A program made the position numbers and the translations under genes. The notes under the pieces are model-generated. The model saw only the letters and a program-made list of their open reading frames with translations, searched no databases and was not told the origin of the DNA. DNA of 64,000 bases. Origin: Halobacillus dabanensis (GTDB taxonomy: Bacteria > Bacillota > Bacilli > Bacillales > Halobacillaceae). Location: contig NZ_FOSB01000002.1 in the NCBI RefSeq assembly GCF_900114165.1, forward strand, positions 496,001 to 560,000, given 5' to 3'. This document shows positions 54,447 to 63,288 of the stretch, piece after piece (position 1 is the first letter of the stretch; each line of letters starts with the position of its first letter).

Positions 54447-54495
54447 AAACGAGAAAGGGGAAGCACCATCAGCAGTGCCTCCCTTTTCTCGTTTG
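54447..54495. terminator. Long bidirectional terminator
   Basis: ACGAGAAAGGGG and GCAC pair with GTGC and CCCTTTTCTCGT. It ends the GntR gene and can serve the small minus-strand gene at 54537. Confidence 0.88.
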
Positions 54496-54536
54496 TAATG
54501 GTCTCTTTCAGCTTCTTTTCAAAAGTTTCTTCCTTT

Positions 54537-54701
54537 TTAAAGCATGCTTTGACATTCAGAAATACATGCCTCTAAATCCTGCTGGGCATGCTGCATTTTG
54601 TCTCTTGATTGTCCATTGTCCATGTGATCCATAGCGAGTTTTAAATGGGAGATCGCACTTTCACATTCACTGATACATGCCTGGATTTGTGACTTGTCCA
54701 T
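54537..54701 (-). CDS. Small helical protein with two CISEC motifs
   Basis: This 54-residue protein has two Cys-containing repeats, ACISECES near the start and ACISECQS near the end, around a His/Met/Gln-rich middle. The spacing suggests a helical hairpin that could bind a metal or be a short form of the four-helix-bundle copper proteins; this is inference. ATG at 54701 after AAGGAGG. An in-frame upstream ATG at 54752 lacks a site. Function unknown. Confidence 0.72.
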   Translation of the reverse strand: MDKSQIQACISECESAISHLKLAMDHMDNGQSRDKMQHAQQDLEACISECQSML

Positions 54702-54820
54702 TTTCCATCCTCCTTTCCTATACAAAGATAAAGTTTCCGATATGAACGCCATTTATGTAATGAGACATTTAACCGTTCTCTTTTCGCTTTGAAGATAACG
54801 GTCATTACTGGGAAAGAAAC

Positions 54821-54891
54821 TCAAAAAAAAGAGCCACCCTACGCCTGCTTAGACATAAGGTGGAGTTTAAAAGTGATAAAGAGAAGTGTTT
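54821..54891 (+). repeat. Dispersed element of the second type, copy B
   Basis: Nearly the same as 30261-30334: A run, CCACCCTACGCCTG, AGACATAAGGTGG, then GTGATAAAGAGAAGTGTT. Read on the minus strand it ends with the CCACC/GGTGG hairpin and an eight-T run. Confidence 0.78.
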
Positions 54892-54929
54892 ATTGTTTCT
54901 TCCCATTAAATCTTGGTGTTTTCTCTACA

Positions 54930-55535
54930 TTAAGATAACAATTGAATGATATGTTTGACGGCATCGGTCAAATCTTTCTGGGACCAGCTTGGTAACTTCC
55001 CATGCTGAACGGCGAGTTCGTGAGAAGCCGGAATATGGATGAACCCAGAAGGTATATTCTGATGATTTACATGAAAATGGTAAAGCGTTTGATACATCAC
55101 ATGGTTACATAGGTATGTCCCAGCGCTGTTTGAAACCTCCGCCGGATACCCTTTTGATTGCAATACTTCTACAAAGCTCTTTATCGGTAACGTGGAAAAC
55201 AGTCCATCCGGGCCCTCTTTTTGGATCGGTTCCCCATCTGGTTTATTTCCTTCGTTATCTCTTTCACTACTTTCATTACAATTGATAGCAATCCGCTCAG
55301 GTGTGATCTTGTAACGTCCGGCATCAAGTCCAAGCGAGAGGACTGCATCCGGTTCGATGTCATTTATATGCTTTAAGATTCCATGGCCTGAGTTGTTATA
55401 ATCTACGGGTAGAATCCTTCCTTCTATACGATACCCATTCAACTCTTTTCCTTTCAGCTCCTCTACGATTTGAGTTGTCGGGTTTATCGGGAAGTCGAGA
55501 AATGGTTCAAAGCCTGTGAGTAAGAGTTTCTTCAT
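54930..55535 (-). CDS. pcp: Pyroglutamyl-peptidase I
   Basis: This 201-residue cysteine peptidase has LLTGFEPF at the N-terminus, Glu in the ERIAIN segment near residue 79, the catalytic Cys in GTYLCNHVMY near residue 144 and His in HIPASHE near residue 168. It removes N-terminal pyroglutamate from peptides in the cytoplasm. It is probably a single gene, with a GGAAAGGAG site. Standard length. Confidence 0.93.
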   Translation of the reverse strand: MKKLLLTGFEPFLDFPINPTTQIVEELKGKELNGYRIEGRILPVDYNNSGHGILKHINDIEPDAVLSLGLDAGRYKITPERIAINCNESSERDNEGNKPDGEPIQKEGPDGLFSTLPIKSFVEVLQSKGYPAEVSNSAGTYLCNHVMYQTLYHFHVNHQNIPSGFIHIPASHELAVQHGKLPSWSQKDLTDAVKHIIQLLS

Positions 55536-55823
55536 CGACTGTTTCTCCTTTCCTGATTAAAGGTCTTTTTCTTTCAATCGTGTGTTATTCACCCTTCTTG
55601 ATAACGGATATGGGTTGGTTATGAGATTACTTCTAAGACCAATGTATTAAATGCTTCTGTACTTAACTTTAAGTGTTCCAATACACTGTTTCTTTTGCCG
55701 CCTCAGATGTCAAACCTGCCCCCTCCGCTTCTCATACCCAGATCCGTACATCCAAAAATGGAACCTCCATTAAACTGTAACATTTTCCATTTTTTAACGA
55801 CTAATGAAAAAAGGAGGATGGGA

Positions 55824-56918
55824 ATGATGAGGAGACTTGGTATCCTATTTGTATTAGGATTTTTATTTTTATCGGCATGCAGCGAACCCGAAGCCCCTCA
55901 ATCAAAGAACAAGTCAAAAAGTGGTGAAGACTTGGACAGCTACCCTATGATTGTGGACTCCTGCCCTGAGCCGACCTATGACGGTGACACATTTGATGAG
56001 TTGTCAGAAGAAGAACAGAAGCTGTATAGTGTGGACCACATATCTGAGGAAATGAAAGAACGTAATCCAGATGTACTGCAAGTGGCAACACTCCAAACAA
56101 AACGTCAGGAATTCTTAAGGAAGGGTATCTCTGACAAAGGTTACACGTTAGAGGATTTAAAAAATATCGGTGACATGTATATGGTTAAAGGAACAATCAT
56201 CCTTCAATTCAAAGAGCAGTTGACAGAAGAAGAGCAGCAAGTAAAAGAAGCATTTACGGAAACTGCAGAAGATCTTAAACAAAAATTCAATGAAAATGCA
56301 GTTCATATAGAAAAAGTAAATCTTTCTGCAAATGAGCTCAACAAACAAAATGAGGCTTTATCTGAAATTATAGATGGTTCTACTATAAAAGATAAATTGT
56401 GGGGTTACGGGACATGTACACCTTCCAACCAATTGAAGATAGACGTTACAGAACCATTGACGGAAGAAGAAATGAAACAATTGGATGAAAACGCTGAAGT
56501 GAAAATTGCTGTTCAAGTAGAGGAGCCGAACCAATTAGAGGGCTACGTAACGGAAGTCAAAGAAAATGAAATGCTCGTGGATATGATTTGGTTCAGCAAC
56601 CACCCAGAGGAAGTACAAGTGGGAGACCGTGTAAACGTATCTTACACGAATGTTATGGAATCCCTTCCCGCACAGGCAGGAGCCATGGAGATAGAAATCT
56701 TAAAAGATCTCCGGCCGGAGGGTGCCGATATGAGTACATCTGAAGCGATTAAAAAAGCAGTGGACAAGGCGAAAGAAAATCTTCCATCTTCCCCCTCCCA
56801 GAACGCATATTTAAGTGTAAAAGAAATGGACTACCATAAGAAAAGTGATCAATGGAAAGTATTATTCGAAACTACAGCCAGTGAAGAAACTGTGGAGGTT
56901 CAAATAGAGGATGAGTGA
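55824..56918 (+). CDS. Lipoprotein with DUF3221-like C-terminal part
   Basis: This 364-residue lipoprotein begins with a signal ending in the lipobox LSAC (C19). A very acidic, Glu/Lys-rich helical central part follows, then a small beta-barrel-like section (EGYVTEVKENEMLVD, VQVGDRVNVSY) that resembles DUF3221/YobA proteins of Bacillus. Start ATG at 55824, six bases after AAGGAGG; an earlier long in-frame extension has no ribosome site. A terminator follows. Function unknown; surface exposed. Confidence 0.8.
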   Translation: MMRRLGILFVLGFLFLSACSEPEAPQSKNKSKSGEDLDSYPMIVDSCPEPTYDGDTFDELSEEEQKLYSVDHISEEMKERNPDVLQVATLQTKRQEFLRKGISDKGYTLEDLKNIGDMYMVKGTIILQFKEQLTEEEQQVKEAFTETAEDLKQKFNENAVHIEKVNLSANELNKQNEALSEIIDGSTIKDKLWGYGTCTPSNQLKIDVTEPLTEEEMKQLDENAEVKIAVQVEEPNQLEGYVTEVKENEMLVDMIWFSNHPEEVQVGDRVNVSYTNVMESLPAQAGAMEIEILKDLRPEGADMSTSEAIKKAVDKAKENLPSSPSQNAYLSVKEMDYHKKSDQWKVLFETTASEETVEVQIEDE

Positions 56919-56933
56919 GAACGGGAAACGAAG

Positions 56934-56973
56934 TGACCCAACAGCAAACCATTTGTTCTTGGGTCATTTTTTT
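56934..56973 (+). terminator. Terminator of the lipoprotein gene
   Basis: TGACCCAA (56934-56941) pairs with TTGGGTCA (56959-56966), followed by T7. Confidence 0.9.
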
Positions 56974-57010
56974 AACTATAGACTGCTGGCAAAACCATTG
57001 GTGTCCCAAC

Positions 57011-57050
57011 CCTTTCTTTCACTAATGCGGAGGGGGCAGGCACCAAAAAT
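57011..57050 (+). repeat. Short dispersed repeat, copy 6
   Basis: CCTTTCTTTCACTAATGCGG then AGGGGGCAGGCACCAAAAAT. It touches the stop of the VanW gene. Confidence 0.72.
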
Positions 57051-57913
57051 CAATCTGCTTTTTTCACAAGGTCATCCGATGAATAAATTTGGACGATGAC
57101 CATCCCATTGACTGATTTAGCCTGGATCAAAACAGGCGTGTTAAATTCATTTTTGAACGTGAAATCCGGACCATACCAACTGACCGTGGCATCCCTTCCC
57201 GGCGGAACATAAGGGACTTTCCGGCTATGGGAATAGCGTTCCACAATTTTAAGCCCAGCATTATCCGCAGCATTGAATAAAGTGGAAGACACTTGGCAAA
57301 TACCTCCCCCAATACCATCCTCCAATTCCCCTCTAACAATAACCGGGGCACGGACATACCCTTTTTCTTTTGTCCGTTTCCCAACGACTTTATTAAAAGA
57401 AAAGACTTCTCCCGGGAAAACGACATGATTATTGATCGATTCAGTCGCTAGAGAAATGTTAGTAGTCCTTCCCTTGTTACTCTTTTTATAATAAGTCAGA
57501 TAATTGCCGATTTGCTGTGTTCTTATTTCTTCCAATAACTCCGCATCTACTTGTGGATAGACCGGGGACATAGGAACGTTGGAGCTCTTAACGCGATTTG
57601 TATAGAAGTATTGGTAAAATTGCGCCTTCAATTTCGTACGGTCTACCTTTGCGCCAGGTTTCCCTTGTACAATACTCCCACCCTCATCAATGATTGCATT
57701 TACCGGTTCTTTCGCCACTTTGTCGTCTAATTCATCAAGGAAAGCTTCAAATTTTTGCTCATCTACCATATTTTCATCAAGATAGGGGATAATAAAATCC
57801 TCTTTATCTATTCGCTCAATGTTCTGCCCCTCATGCCTAAGCTCAAAAGAATCGGGCACATTTTCCTGTGGTGTTATAAATAGTAAAAGAAAAGATAAAA
57901 ACATGAATTTCAT
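57050..57913 (-). CDS. VanW-family exported protein
   Basis: This 287-residue protein has a short N-terminal hydrophobic signal, a peptidoglycan-binding-4-like section (residues about 40-140) and a C-terminal VanW domain (FNKVVGKRTKEKGYVRAP, GIGGGICQVSSTLFNAA, SWYGPDFTFKN). Such proteins (YoaR of Bacillus) are exported and associated with the cell wall; the biochemical role is unknown. It lacks the C-terminal G5 domain of longer members. GAGGTGG lies before ATG 57913. Confidence 0.87.
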   Translation of the reverse strand: MKFMFLSFLLLFITPQENVPDSFELRHEGQNIERIDKEDFIIPYLDENMVDEQKFEAFLDELDDKVAKEPVNAIIDEGGSIVQGKPGAKVDRTKLKAQFYQYFYTNRVKSSNVPMSPVYPQVDAELLEEIRTQQIGNYLTYYKKSNKGRTTNISLATESINNHVVFPGEVFSFNKVVGKRTKEKGYVRAPVIVRGELEDGIGGGICQVSSTLFNAADNAGLKIVERYSHSRKVPYVPPGRDATVSWYGPDFTFKNEFNTPVLIQAKSVNGMVIVQIYSSDDLVKKAD

Positions 57914-58025
57914 TGCTAACCACCTCTACATGTAGTATGAATGAAGGCAATAAATTCATGCATTGTAACTAAGATGATTTAGGTATCGAGTATTAAAAGT
58001 TTTTTGAAATCTACATTGAAATATA

Positions 58026-58066
58026 CAAAAAGCGTAATACCAACAGAAAACCATTGATATTACGCT
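58026..58066 (-). terminator. Terminator of the transglutaminase operon
   Basis: AGCGTAATA (58031-58039) pairs perfectly with TATTACGCT (58058-58066); on the minus strand TTTTT follows. Confidence 0.85.
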
Positions 58067-58067
58067 A

Positions 58068-58110
58068 TTCTTTAGTTCGCTAATACAGCGGGAGTCAGGC
58101 ACCAAAAAAT
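58068..58110 (+). repeat. Short dispersed repeat, copy 7
   Basis: TTCTTTAGTTCGCTAATACA then GCGGGAGTCAGGCACCAAAA. It overlaps the 3' end of the transglutaminase gene, so the last codons derive from it. Confidence 0.75.
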
Positions 58111-59297
58111 TCCGAGAGAAAGCCTAAGGTAACTAAAAGGCTGATGACGGCAAAAAAAGCCGTTGCTATAGAGAAGAAGAGCGGCCGCTCCTTCCTCATC
58201 CAAAAGCTTAGACAGTAGACGAAGGCCGGAAATGGGAAAAGAATACTGGTGATTTCCCAGGAGGTAAATAAAAAGGCAATCGCCAGGAACAAGGCCAAGT
58301 ATCCAGAGATCTTCCTCACATCAAGCAGTCTCTTCCGTTCGCCTGCCTCTTTTACTTCCCAGGAACCAAGCGCTTCTTCTGTTCGCTTCAGCTTGTGTGG
58401 TTTGTCTGCTTGATAATAGAAGTACATCGGCTGGAAATAAGGGATTTTCCCATGGAGCGAACTTTTCCCCCAGGCAAACGATTGACCAGCAAGCGGGAAC
58501 GTCTCGTATGGGGACTTCGATTCTTCTTCCCCCTCTGGATAAGCAGGAGAAGGGGTATGTTCGGTACCGATGGAAAAGACGATGCGCTGATTTTCCGTCT
58601 GCCCGAAGTATTTGCGCCATCTTAGGGTACGAATCGAGGAAAAAAAGAAACGCCATAACTGTCGCCGTACTGTGTATGCCATACTCGTGTCGACAGGAAT
58701 CCACCCTTCCTCTTCCAGGTAAATCTCATTCCAAACATGGGCCTGGTGTTTCCCCATCGCAAAAGCTCCGACCATGACGCGGCAGGGAATTCCTAATGAG
58801 CGACAAAGGGAAGCATACAGGAATGAGTACTCGCCGCAATCGCCTTTTTTCTCCTTCAAGAAATGATCGACCCCGCGAGCTTTGACAGGGAACTTGTATG
58901 TATAATTTCTGATCATGTACTGGAACAATAACCACGCTTTTTCTTTATTGCCAGAGGCCTTTTCTGTTACATTTGCAGCCATCTCTTCTATCTCCTCGTT
59001 CACAGGGATCATGACTGTTGAGCGTGTGTAGTTTTCTATTTCTTCATCAGTCAAAGGAGAGGATCCATTTGTTTTCTCCTGCAGCCCGACTCTATAGGAA
59101 GCGTGGACCTGTTCCCCTGGAGCCAGTTCATAGTAACTGATCCGGTTGCCGATCGCGTCGTCGTATTCCTGCACAGGGGAGCGCTTCTCTTCAGATAAAA
59201 GGGTCTGTGTCTCTGTTTTTGGCGGGTTTGCCAGCCATACTTTCACATTGTCTGACGTTTGGTTCTTATATTGAAAAGAGTAATTTACCTTCTTCAC
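58095..59297 (-). CDS. Membrane-anchored transglutaminase-like cysteine protease/ligase
   Basis: This 400-residue protein has a transglutaminase-like core with the triad C154 (KGDCGEYS), H187 (QAHVWNE) and D203 (WIPVDTS), preceded by a beta-rich domain and followed by three or four C-terminal helices. The core should act in the cytoplasm or outside depending on topology; a cleaved signal is absent. Start GTG at 59297 (GTAGGTG site) is four bases past the stop of the DCC gene; a longer frame to 59354 overlaps that gene. Last gene of the peptide operon and a candidate processing or modifying enzyme for the 112-residue peptide. Confidence 0.8.
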   Translation of the reverse strand: MKKVNYSFQYKNQTSDNVKVWLANPPKTETQTLLSEEKRSPVQEYDDAIGNRISYYELAPGEQVHASYRVGLQEKTNGSSPLTDEEIENYTRSTVMIPVNEEIEEMAANVTEKASGNKEKAWLLFQYMIRNYTYKFPVKARGVDHFLKEKKGDCGEYSFLYASLCRSLGIPCRVMVGAFAMGKHQAHVWNEIYLEEEGWIPVDTSMAYTVRRQLWRFFFSSIRTLRWRKYFGQTENQRIVFSIGTEHTPSPAYPEGEEESKSPYETFPLAGQSFAWGKSSLHGKIPYFQPMYFYYQADKPHKLKRTEEALGSWEVKEAGERKRLLDVRKISGYLALFLAIAFLFTSWEITSILFPFPAFVYCLSFWMRKERPLFFSIATAFFAVISLLVTLGFLSEFFGA

Positions 59298-59301
59298 TAC
59301 T

Positions 59302-59721
59302 TCACCTACTTTTCTGCTTCGGGATCGGACAGGATCCTCCCTCACAACCTCCAACAGGGAGAATCGTCCTTCGCTCAGCTAACCAGTCATAGAGCCTGGA
59401 ACCAGCTCCTGCCCAAATGGATAGCTGTAGGAAAGGGACGAAAACCCAAAAGAGCGGGAGCTGCTTCAAGATTCTTTGAATGCTGAAGATGCCTGTTTCG
59501 GTTTTCCTGTCTTTCAATCGGATGGTGTGCATCCTTTTTTCTGCTGCTTCTTTATTAATATGATACCTCTCCAGCACAGAATTGTCTCTGATCGTTTCAT
59601 ACTGGAACTTATGTCTTGTATCAAGCTTTTTAATGATTCCCATACTTTTCGAACAAACCGGACAAAACGAATCGTAAAAGATAATGACTTTCGGTCGATT
59701 ATTGGACTTGTTTCGTCTCAT
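59302..59721 (-). CDS. DCC-family (DUF393) thiol-redox protein
   Basis: This 139-residue DCC1-type thioredoxin-fold protein has FYDSFCPVC at the N-terminus with the CxxC (C20, C23), a central LKDRKTETG stretch and a hydrophobic C-terminal half, with two more Cys in GGCEGGSC. DCC proteins often lie beside HTTM proteins, as here: the start codon overlaps the HTTM gene by 23 bp. Possibly reduces or forms a disulfide, or supplies electrons to the HTTM partner. Confidence 0.85.
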   Translation of the reverse strand: MRRNKSNNRPKVIIFYDSFCPVCSKSMGIIKKLDTRHKFQYETIRDNSVLERYHINKEAAEKRMHTIRLKDRKTETGIFSIQRILKQLPLFWVFVPFLQLSIWAGAGSRLYDWLAERRTILPVGGCEGGSCPIPKQKSR

Positions 59722-60658
59722 AATTTTTCACCTTCGTGTTTTGGAATTTATCCCTGAATTTGGCTGCTGATTTACTAACATATGCAAAGACTTTTTGGTA
59801 TTCTCGATCAGTCAGCATGAGAAGCTGCATCGTGATCATGGCAGCGGAAAATGTGAAAAGACCCATGACGACGGCTATCCCTATGTGTAAAGCGACGATA
59901 TTAAACATGGCCAAATATTTGGTGTACCGATTCAAAAGTAAAAACGGAAAAGACAATTGAATGAATATCGCACTATAAGCACCGATCATCAATATAATTT
60001 CCGATGAGGAGATAATCGTCTGGAAAAAAGGATGGGTGTATTCTCCGACTTGTAAGATATAATAGAGTGCTGTTCCATTCGTCCACATCTCCCCCATCAC
60101 TTTGTGTAAGCCTGATGATAAGTACATCAAGCATAGTTGCAGGATAGAAGCTAGAACGGCAAGGTTATGTAGCGCATTCGATAATGGTTTAGGTGTGGAG
60201 GCCTTTCCGATTTTACGCGTACGATCGATCGAGAAATGGCTGGCTGTATTGGCAAAAATCAAATACAACAGAATAATCCGCATAATGTTATCGCCGCCGT
60301 CTAGTATCAGTACATTGGCGTGCTGCAGGGACCATAAGAAGAGGAAATTAAGCACGGCCACCGTCCGGTTCATGAAGCCTACGGTAAACAAAAGGGCAAA
60401 CAAGATCCCTAAATGGAAAATGACTTCAAAATACACCATAGAGTCCGAGAGCTGATACAACGAAAAGTTGCTCGTCAATGTCATCTGGTCTCTCAAGCTA
60501 TCATGGCTCTGCATGCCATTCGGTCCCCAAAGGAATCTTCTTTGAGCATAGTGAATCAAATACATATACAAAATCAACAATCCGAACGAAATCCTGAGAA
60601 TGCTAGTTCCGATCAACATATGTTTTTTGTTTGTCAGTTTATCAAAAAACTGTTTCAT
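59699..60658 (-). CDS. HTTM-domain membrane protein (SdpB/gamma-carboxylase-like)
   Basis: This 319-residue protein has about seven or eight transmembrane helices with the HTTM hallmarks: an early RISFG segment, YAQRRFLWGPNGM near residue 37 and a conserved HKVMGEMW near residue 184. HTTM proteins are related to vitamin-K-dependent gamma-carboxylase and to SdpB, which is needed to mature the SDP toxin of B. subtilis. Start at 60658 (MKQFFDKL) after AAGGAGG. It sits between the DUF5819-like and DCC genes, the order expected of a peptide-maturation operon. Confidence 0.83.
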   Translation of the reverse strand: MKQFFDKLTNKKHMLIGTSILRISFGLLILYMYLIHYAQRRFLWGPNGMQSHDSLRDQMTLTSNFSLYQLSDSMVYFEVIFHLGILFALLFTVGFMNRTVAVLNFLFLWSLQHANVLILDGGDNIMRIILLYLIFANTASHFSIDRTRKIGKASTPKPLSNALHNLAVLASILQLCLMYLSSGLHKVMGEMWTNGTALYYILQVGEYTHPFFQTIISSSEIILMIGAYSAIFIQLSFPFLLLNRYTKYLAMFNIVALHIGIAVVMGLFTFSAAMITMQLLMLTDREYQKVFAYVSKSAAKFRDKFQNTKVKNYETKQVQ

Positions 60659-60681
60659 CGACCTTCCCTCCTTGAAGTGAT

Positions 60682-61338
60682 TCAATCAAAGACAGGGGAA
60701 ACTGCAACATAATCCACCCACTCAAACTCGTGGAGGTTGACTTCCCTTTCATAATCCTCATTATCTTTTTCCGAAAAAGGCTTAGCTTTTGTTTCCTGCA
60801 TGATGATTTGTGTTTTTTCGATATCCTTATTGGGATAGACACTCCGCACATACGACTGTGCATAGCGGTTCAATGCTTCTAAAGCATATTCATCTTGTTT
60901 CTTCGTGCGCTCATTTTCAAGCATGTGTTCATAATCTTCACGATCTAAATTCTTTTCCTCGATCGTTTGGGAAATTTTCAATGTCACTTCATCCGTCTGA
61001 TACAGGGAAGTGAACGCTCCCCGTTGAATTCGAACTAAGCGATTGTACGGGGTGAATCGGTTATCCTGGTTTTTCTCGATCATGAATGTCGTTAAATCGA
61101 GCCAGTCTGTCTTTTCTCCATCCGCGAGCTCAGCACGGACGAGAAATTTATTATTCGTGGAAGCTGGGTTTGGAGCAAACAGCCGCCAGTTTTGGGAAAA
61201 TACCGGCTCCATATAGCCATTGATGGCAAAACTATATTTCGCTTTGACAGGGTTGAAAGGAGTAAGATAAAGAACAGTAAACAACAAATGCCCGGCAAAT
61301 AGAAAAAGAGATAAGATAATCAGAACTTTTTTTATCAT
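60682..61338 (-). CDS. DUF5819-like single-pass membrane protein (SdpA-like position)
   Basis: This 218-residue protein has one N-terminal transmembrane helix (about 4-26), then an outer domain with the SQNWRLFAPNP motif near residue 50 and a Glu/Lys-rich helical tail. The motif is the DUF5819 signature, I believe. The arrangement small membrane protein + HTTM recalls SdpA + SdpB. GAGGTGACC precedes ATG 61338. It is the first gene after the secreted peptide, from which it is separated by a hairpin. Confidence 0.78.
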   Translation of the reverse strand: MIKKVLIILSLFLFAGHLLFTVLYLTPFNPVKAKYSFAINGYMEPVFSQNWRLFAPNPASTNNKFLVRAELADGEKTDWLDLTTFMIEKNQDNRFTPYNRLVRIQRGAFTSLYQTDEVTLKISQTIEEKNLDREDYEHMLENERTKKQDEYALEALNRYAQSYVRSVYPNKDIEKTQIIMQETKAKPFSEKDNEDYEREVNLHEFEWVDYVAVSPVFD

Positions 61339-61365
61339 AAGGTCACCTCTTATAATTGCAACTCA

Positions 61366-61390
61366 CCTGCCCCCTGAAACAGAGGGCAGG
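61366..61390. other. Hairpin between peptide gene and maturation genes
   Basis: CCTGCCC (61366-61372) pairs with GGGCAGG (61384-61390). No T tract on the minus strand, so it is likely a stability or partial read-through element, as common after toxin or peptide genes. Confidence 0.7.
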
Positions 61391-61425
61391 GAATTACGGT
61401 GTTAGTGGTAATCTAAGTATGGATG

Positions 61426-61764
61426 TTATTGGTCAAATACGACCTTCACATCTTCATAATCTTCCTGTGACGTCTGGACAGAGCTGCCACCTAATTGGTC
61501 TTTAGCCCAGTCGTAGGCGTCCGCCCCTGCTTTAGCTGTTACACCCGCGACAAAAGCACCACCCGCTACAGCTGCTCCTTTAAGTGCATACGCTCCAACG
61601 ACAGCTGGAATCGCTTCAGGAGTTGCACCGTCAGCGGACACATTTTCTACTTCTACCGTAGATTGTGAATCGATATCATCGGTACTCGCCAAAGCGGAAG
61701 TGGCTGTCGTCCCTCCAGTAAATAACCCTAAAGCCAAAGTGCCAGCAATCAATTGTTTTTTCAT
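61426..61764 (-). CDS. Secreted Gly/Ala-rich peptide precursor, candidate bacteriocin/toxin
   Basis: This 112-residue protein has a Sec-type signal (MKKQ, hydrophobic core, probable cleavage after ALA at residue 26), an acidic propeptide-like stretch to about residue 50, a Gly/Ala/Val-rich amphipathic segment at about 52-82 (AIPAVVGAYALKG, then VAGGAFVAGV) and a polar tail. No cysteine. This layout resembles SdpC-like and class II-type bacteriocin precursors. GAAGGAGG lies before the ATG. It leads the minus-strand operon of DUF5819, HTTM, DCC and transglutaminase genes. I cannot match it to a known toxin. Confidence 0.75.
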   Translation of the reverse strand: MKKQLIAGTLALGLFTGGTTATSALASTDDIDSQSTVEVENVSADGATPEAIPAVVGAYALKGAAVAGGAFVAGVTAKAGADAYDWAKDQLGGSSVQTSQEDYEDVKVVFDQ

Positions 61765-61998
61765 TATTATTCTCCTCCTTCAGTAATCTTCCCAGGCCCT
61801 AAGTACTACCAACACCAAAAGTTATCCGCCCCATGAATCCCCCCTCTCAAATTGTCCTAATTTTTCAACATTTATTTCTAAATCAATGGTATCATTGTAT
61901 TGCTCAAAGCTGTATTTCGCATGTCACTGAATTTATTTGACGATTTGTGCTTTCATTTTTCAAACTTTGCGCAATATGAATCAAGGAAGTGATCTAAT

Positions 61999-63258
61999 AT
62001 GGAAATGGGAAAAATAGTGAAATATTATCGAGTGAAAAAAGGGATGAGTCAGGAAGAAGTAGCCGAATCCATTGTTTCCCCGTCTTATTTATCAAGAATC
62101 GAGAACAACAAAACAACCGTGGATAAAGAGACCCTTATCCTATTGCTTCAAAGAGTCGGCGTCGATTATGAGGAGATTAGATCAGACGAGGGAAAAATAA
62201 AAAAACTCCTCCATCAATGGGAAGAGCCGCTCTTGGATAATAGAAAAGAGGAGTGTGAACGCATTTACAACGAACTGCAACCGTTGATTCACCCCATTAC
62301 AAATACGCAGCTTCAGGCGGAATATCATATAAAGAAAATCCGGGCAGCCATCATTTTGAATACATATGAAGATTTGGATCATTCACTCAGGTTCATAAAC
62401 GACTTCTACGAGACATTATCCTCCAGAAACCGTTTCTTTTACTATAAACATCTCGGAAACTACTACTGGGTCACCAACCAACAAGAGAAAGCCGTAAGTG
62501 AATTCGAAAAGGGTTTGGCAGAGTATTCATCTATCCATCTGAGTGAACTGGAAAAGGCTGATATCTATTACCTTTATGCCTTGTCCCTTTATGTGCACCA
62601 AAAAGCAACCTTAAGTTATTCCTATGCCCATACGGCCCTCACGATCTTTCAAAACAACTATAAACCGCGGCAGTGCTTAAAGATTCACATCCATATCGGA
62701 ATTTGCTTCAGCAATATCGGTGACGTCCATTCCGCCCTGTCTAACTTTGAAAAAGCCAAAGTCCTAACGGCAGAAATCGGTGATGAAGAAAATCTCGGTA
62801 TTATCTATCACAATATGGCGACGATGCATTTACGAAAGAGAGAAATGTCTCTTTCCATCACCTACTTAAAAAAAGCCATGAAATATAAGGAAAAAACTAG
62901 TCTAAGTTACTTCCAATCATTCGTGTTACTGCTATTCGTCTACTTACTGGAGGATAAAAGAGAAGAATGCCACAACGAGATAAACGAACATGTCGAAATG
63001 GCAGAACAATTGCCGGAGGACCACACGCTTACGAAAGAATTCTGGTTCTTCTATAATTTCTTCAAGGTCGATGAGAAGAAATGGGAGGAATATGTAAAAA
63101 AAGAGTTTCTACCCTCATTAAAAAAATATCGAAAAATCCAAGAAATGGAAAGGTATTCGAGATTTTTGGGAGAATACTATGAATCAAAGGGGGGATATAA
63201 GAAAGCTGCAGCCTACTATAAATTAGCGCTGGACTGTAACCATGTTGTTGATTATTAA
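61999..63258 (+). CDS. HTH-TPR regulator of the RRNPP type (NprR/PlcR-like)
   Basis: This 419-residue protein has an N-terminal XRE helix-turn-helix (residues about 5-60, KKGMSQEEVAESIVSPSYLSRIE) followed by about nine tetratricopeptide-type helical repeats to the end. The length matches NprR (423). Such regulators bind a short re-imported signal peptide made from the gene next door. AAGGAAG precedes ATG 61999. It is divergent from the peptide operon, and a small exported propeptide gene lies 30 bp downstream, the standard layout of a quorum-sensing pair. Confidence 0.88.
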   Translation: MEMGKIVKYYRVKKGMSQEEVAESIVSPSYLSRIENNKTTVDKETLILLLQRVGVDYEEIRSDEGKIKKLLHQWEEPLLDNRKEECERIYNELQPLIHPITNTQLQAEYHIKKIRAAIILNTYEDLDHSLRFINDFYETLSSRNRFFYYKHLGNYYWVTNQQEKAVSEFEKGLAEYSSIHLSELEKADIYYLYALSLYVHQKATLSYSYAHTALTIFQNNYKPRQCLKIHIHIGICFSNIGDVHSALSNFEKAKVLTAEIGDEENLGIIYHNMATMHLRKREMSLSITYLKKAMKYKEKTSLSYFQSFVLLLFVYLLEDKREECHNEINEHVEMAEQLPEDHTLTKEFWFFYNFFKVDEKKWEEYVKKEFLPSLKKYRKIQEMERYSRFLGEYYESKGGYKKAAAYYKLALDCNHVVDY

Positions 63259-63288
63259 TCACATCTTCATTCTATGAGGGGGAATTTG

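Noticed and set aside
58321-58777. Overlapping frames of 126-127 codons on both strands inside the transglutaminase gene
   Set aside because: They overlap a gene with an intact catalytic triad and have no family signatures or ribosome sites of their own.
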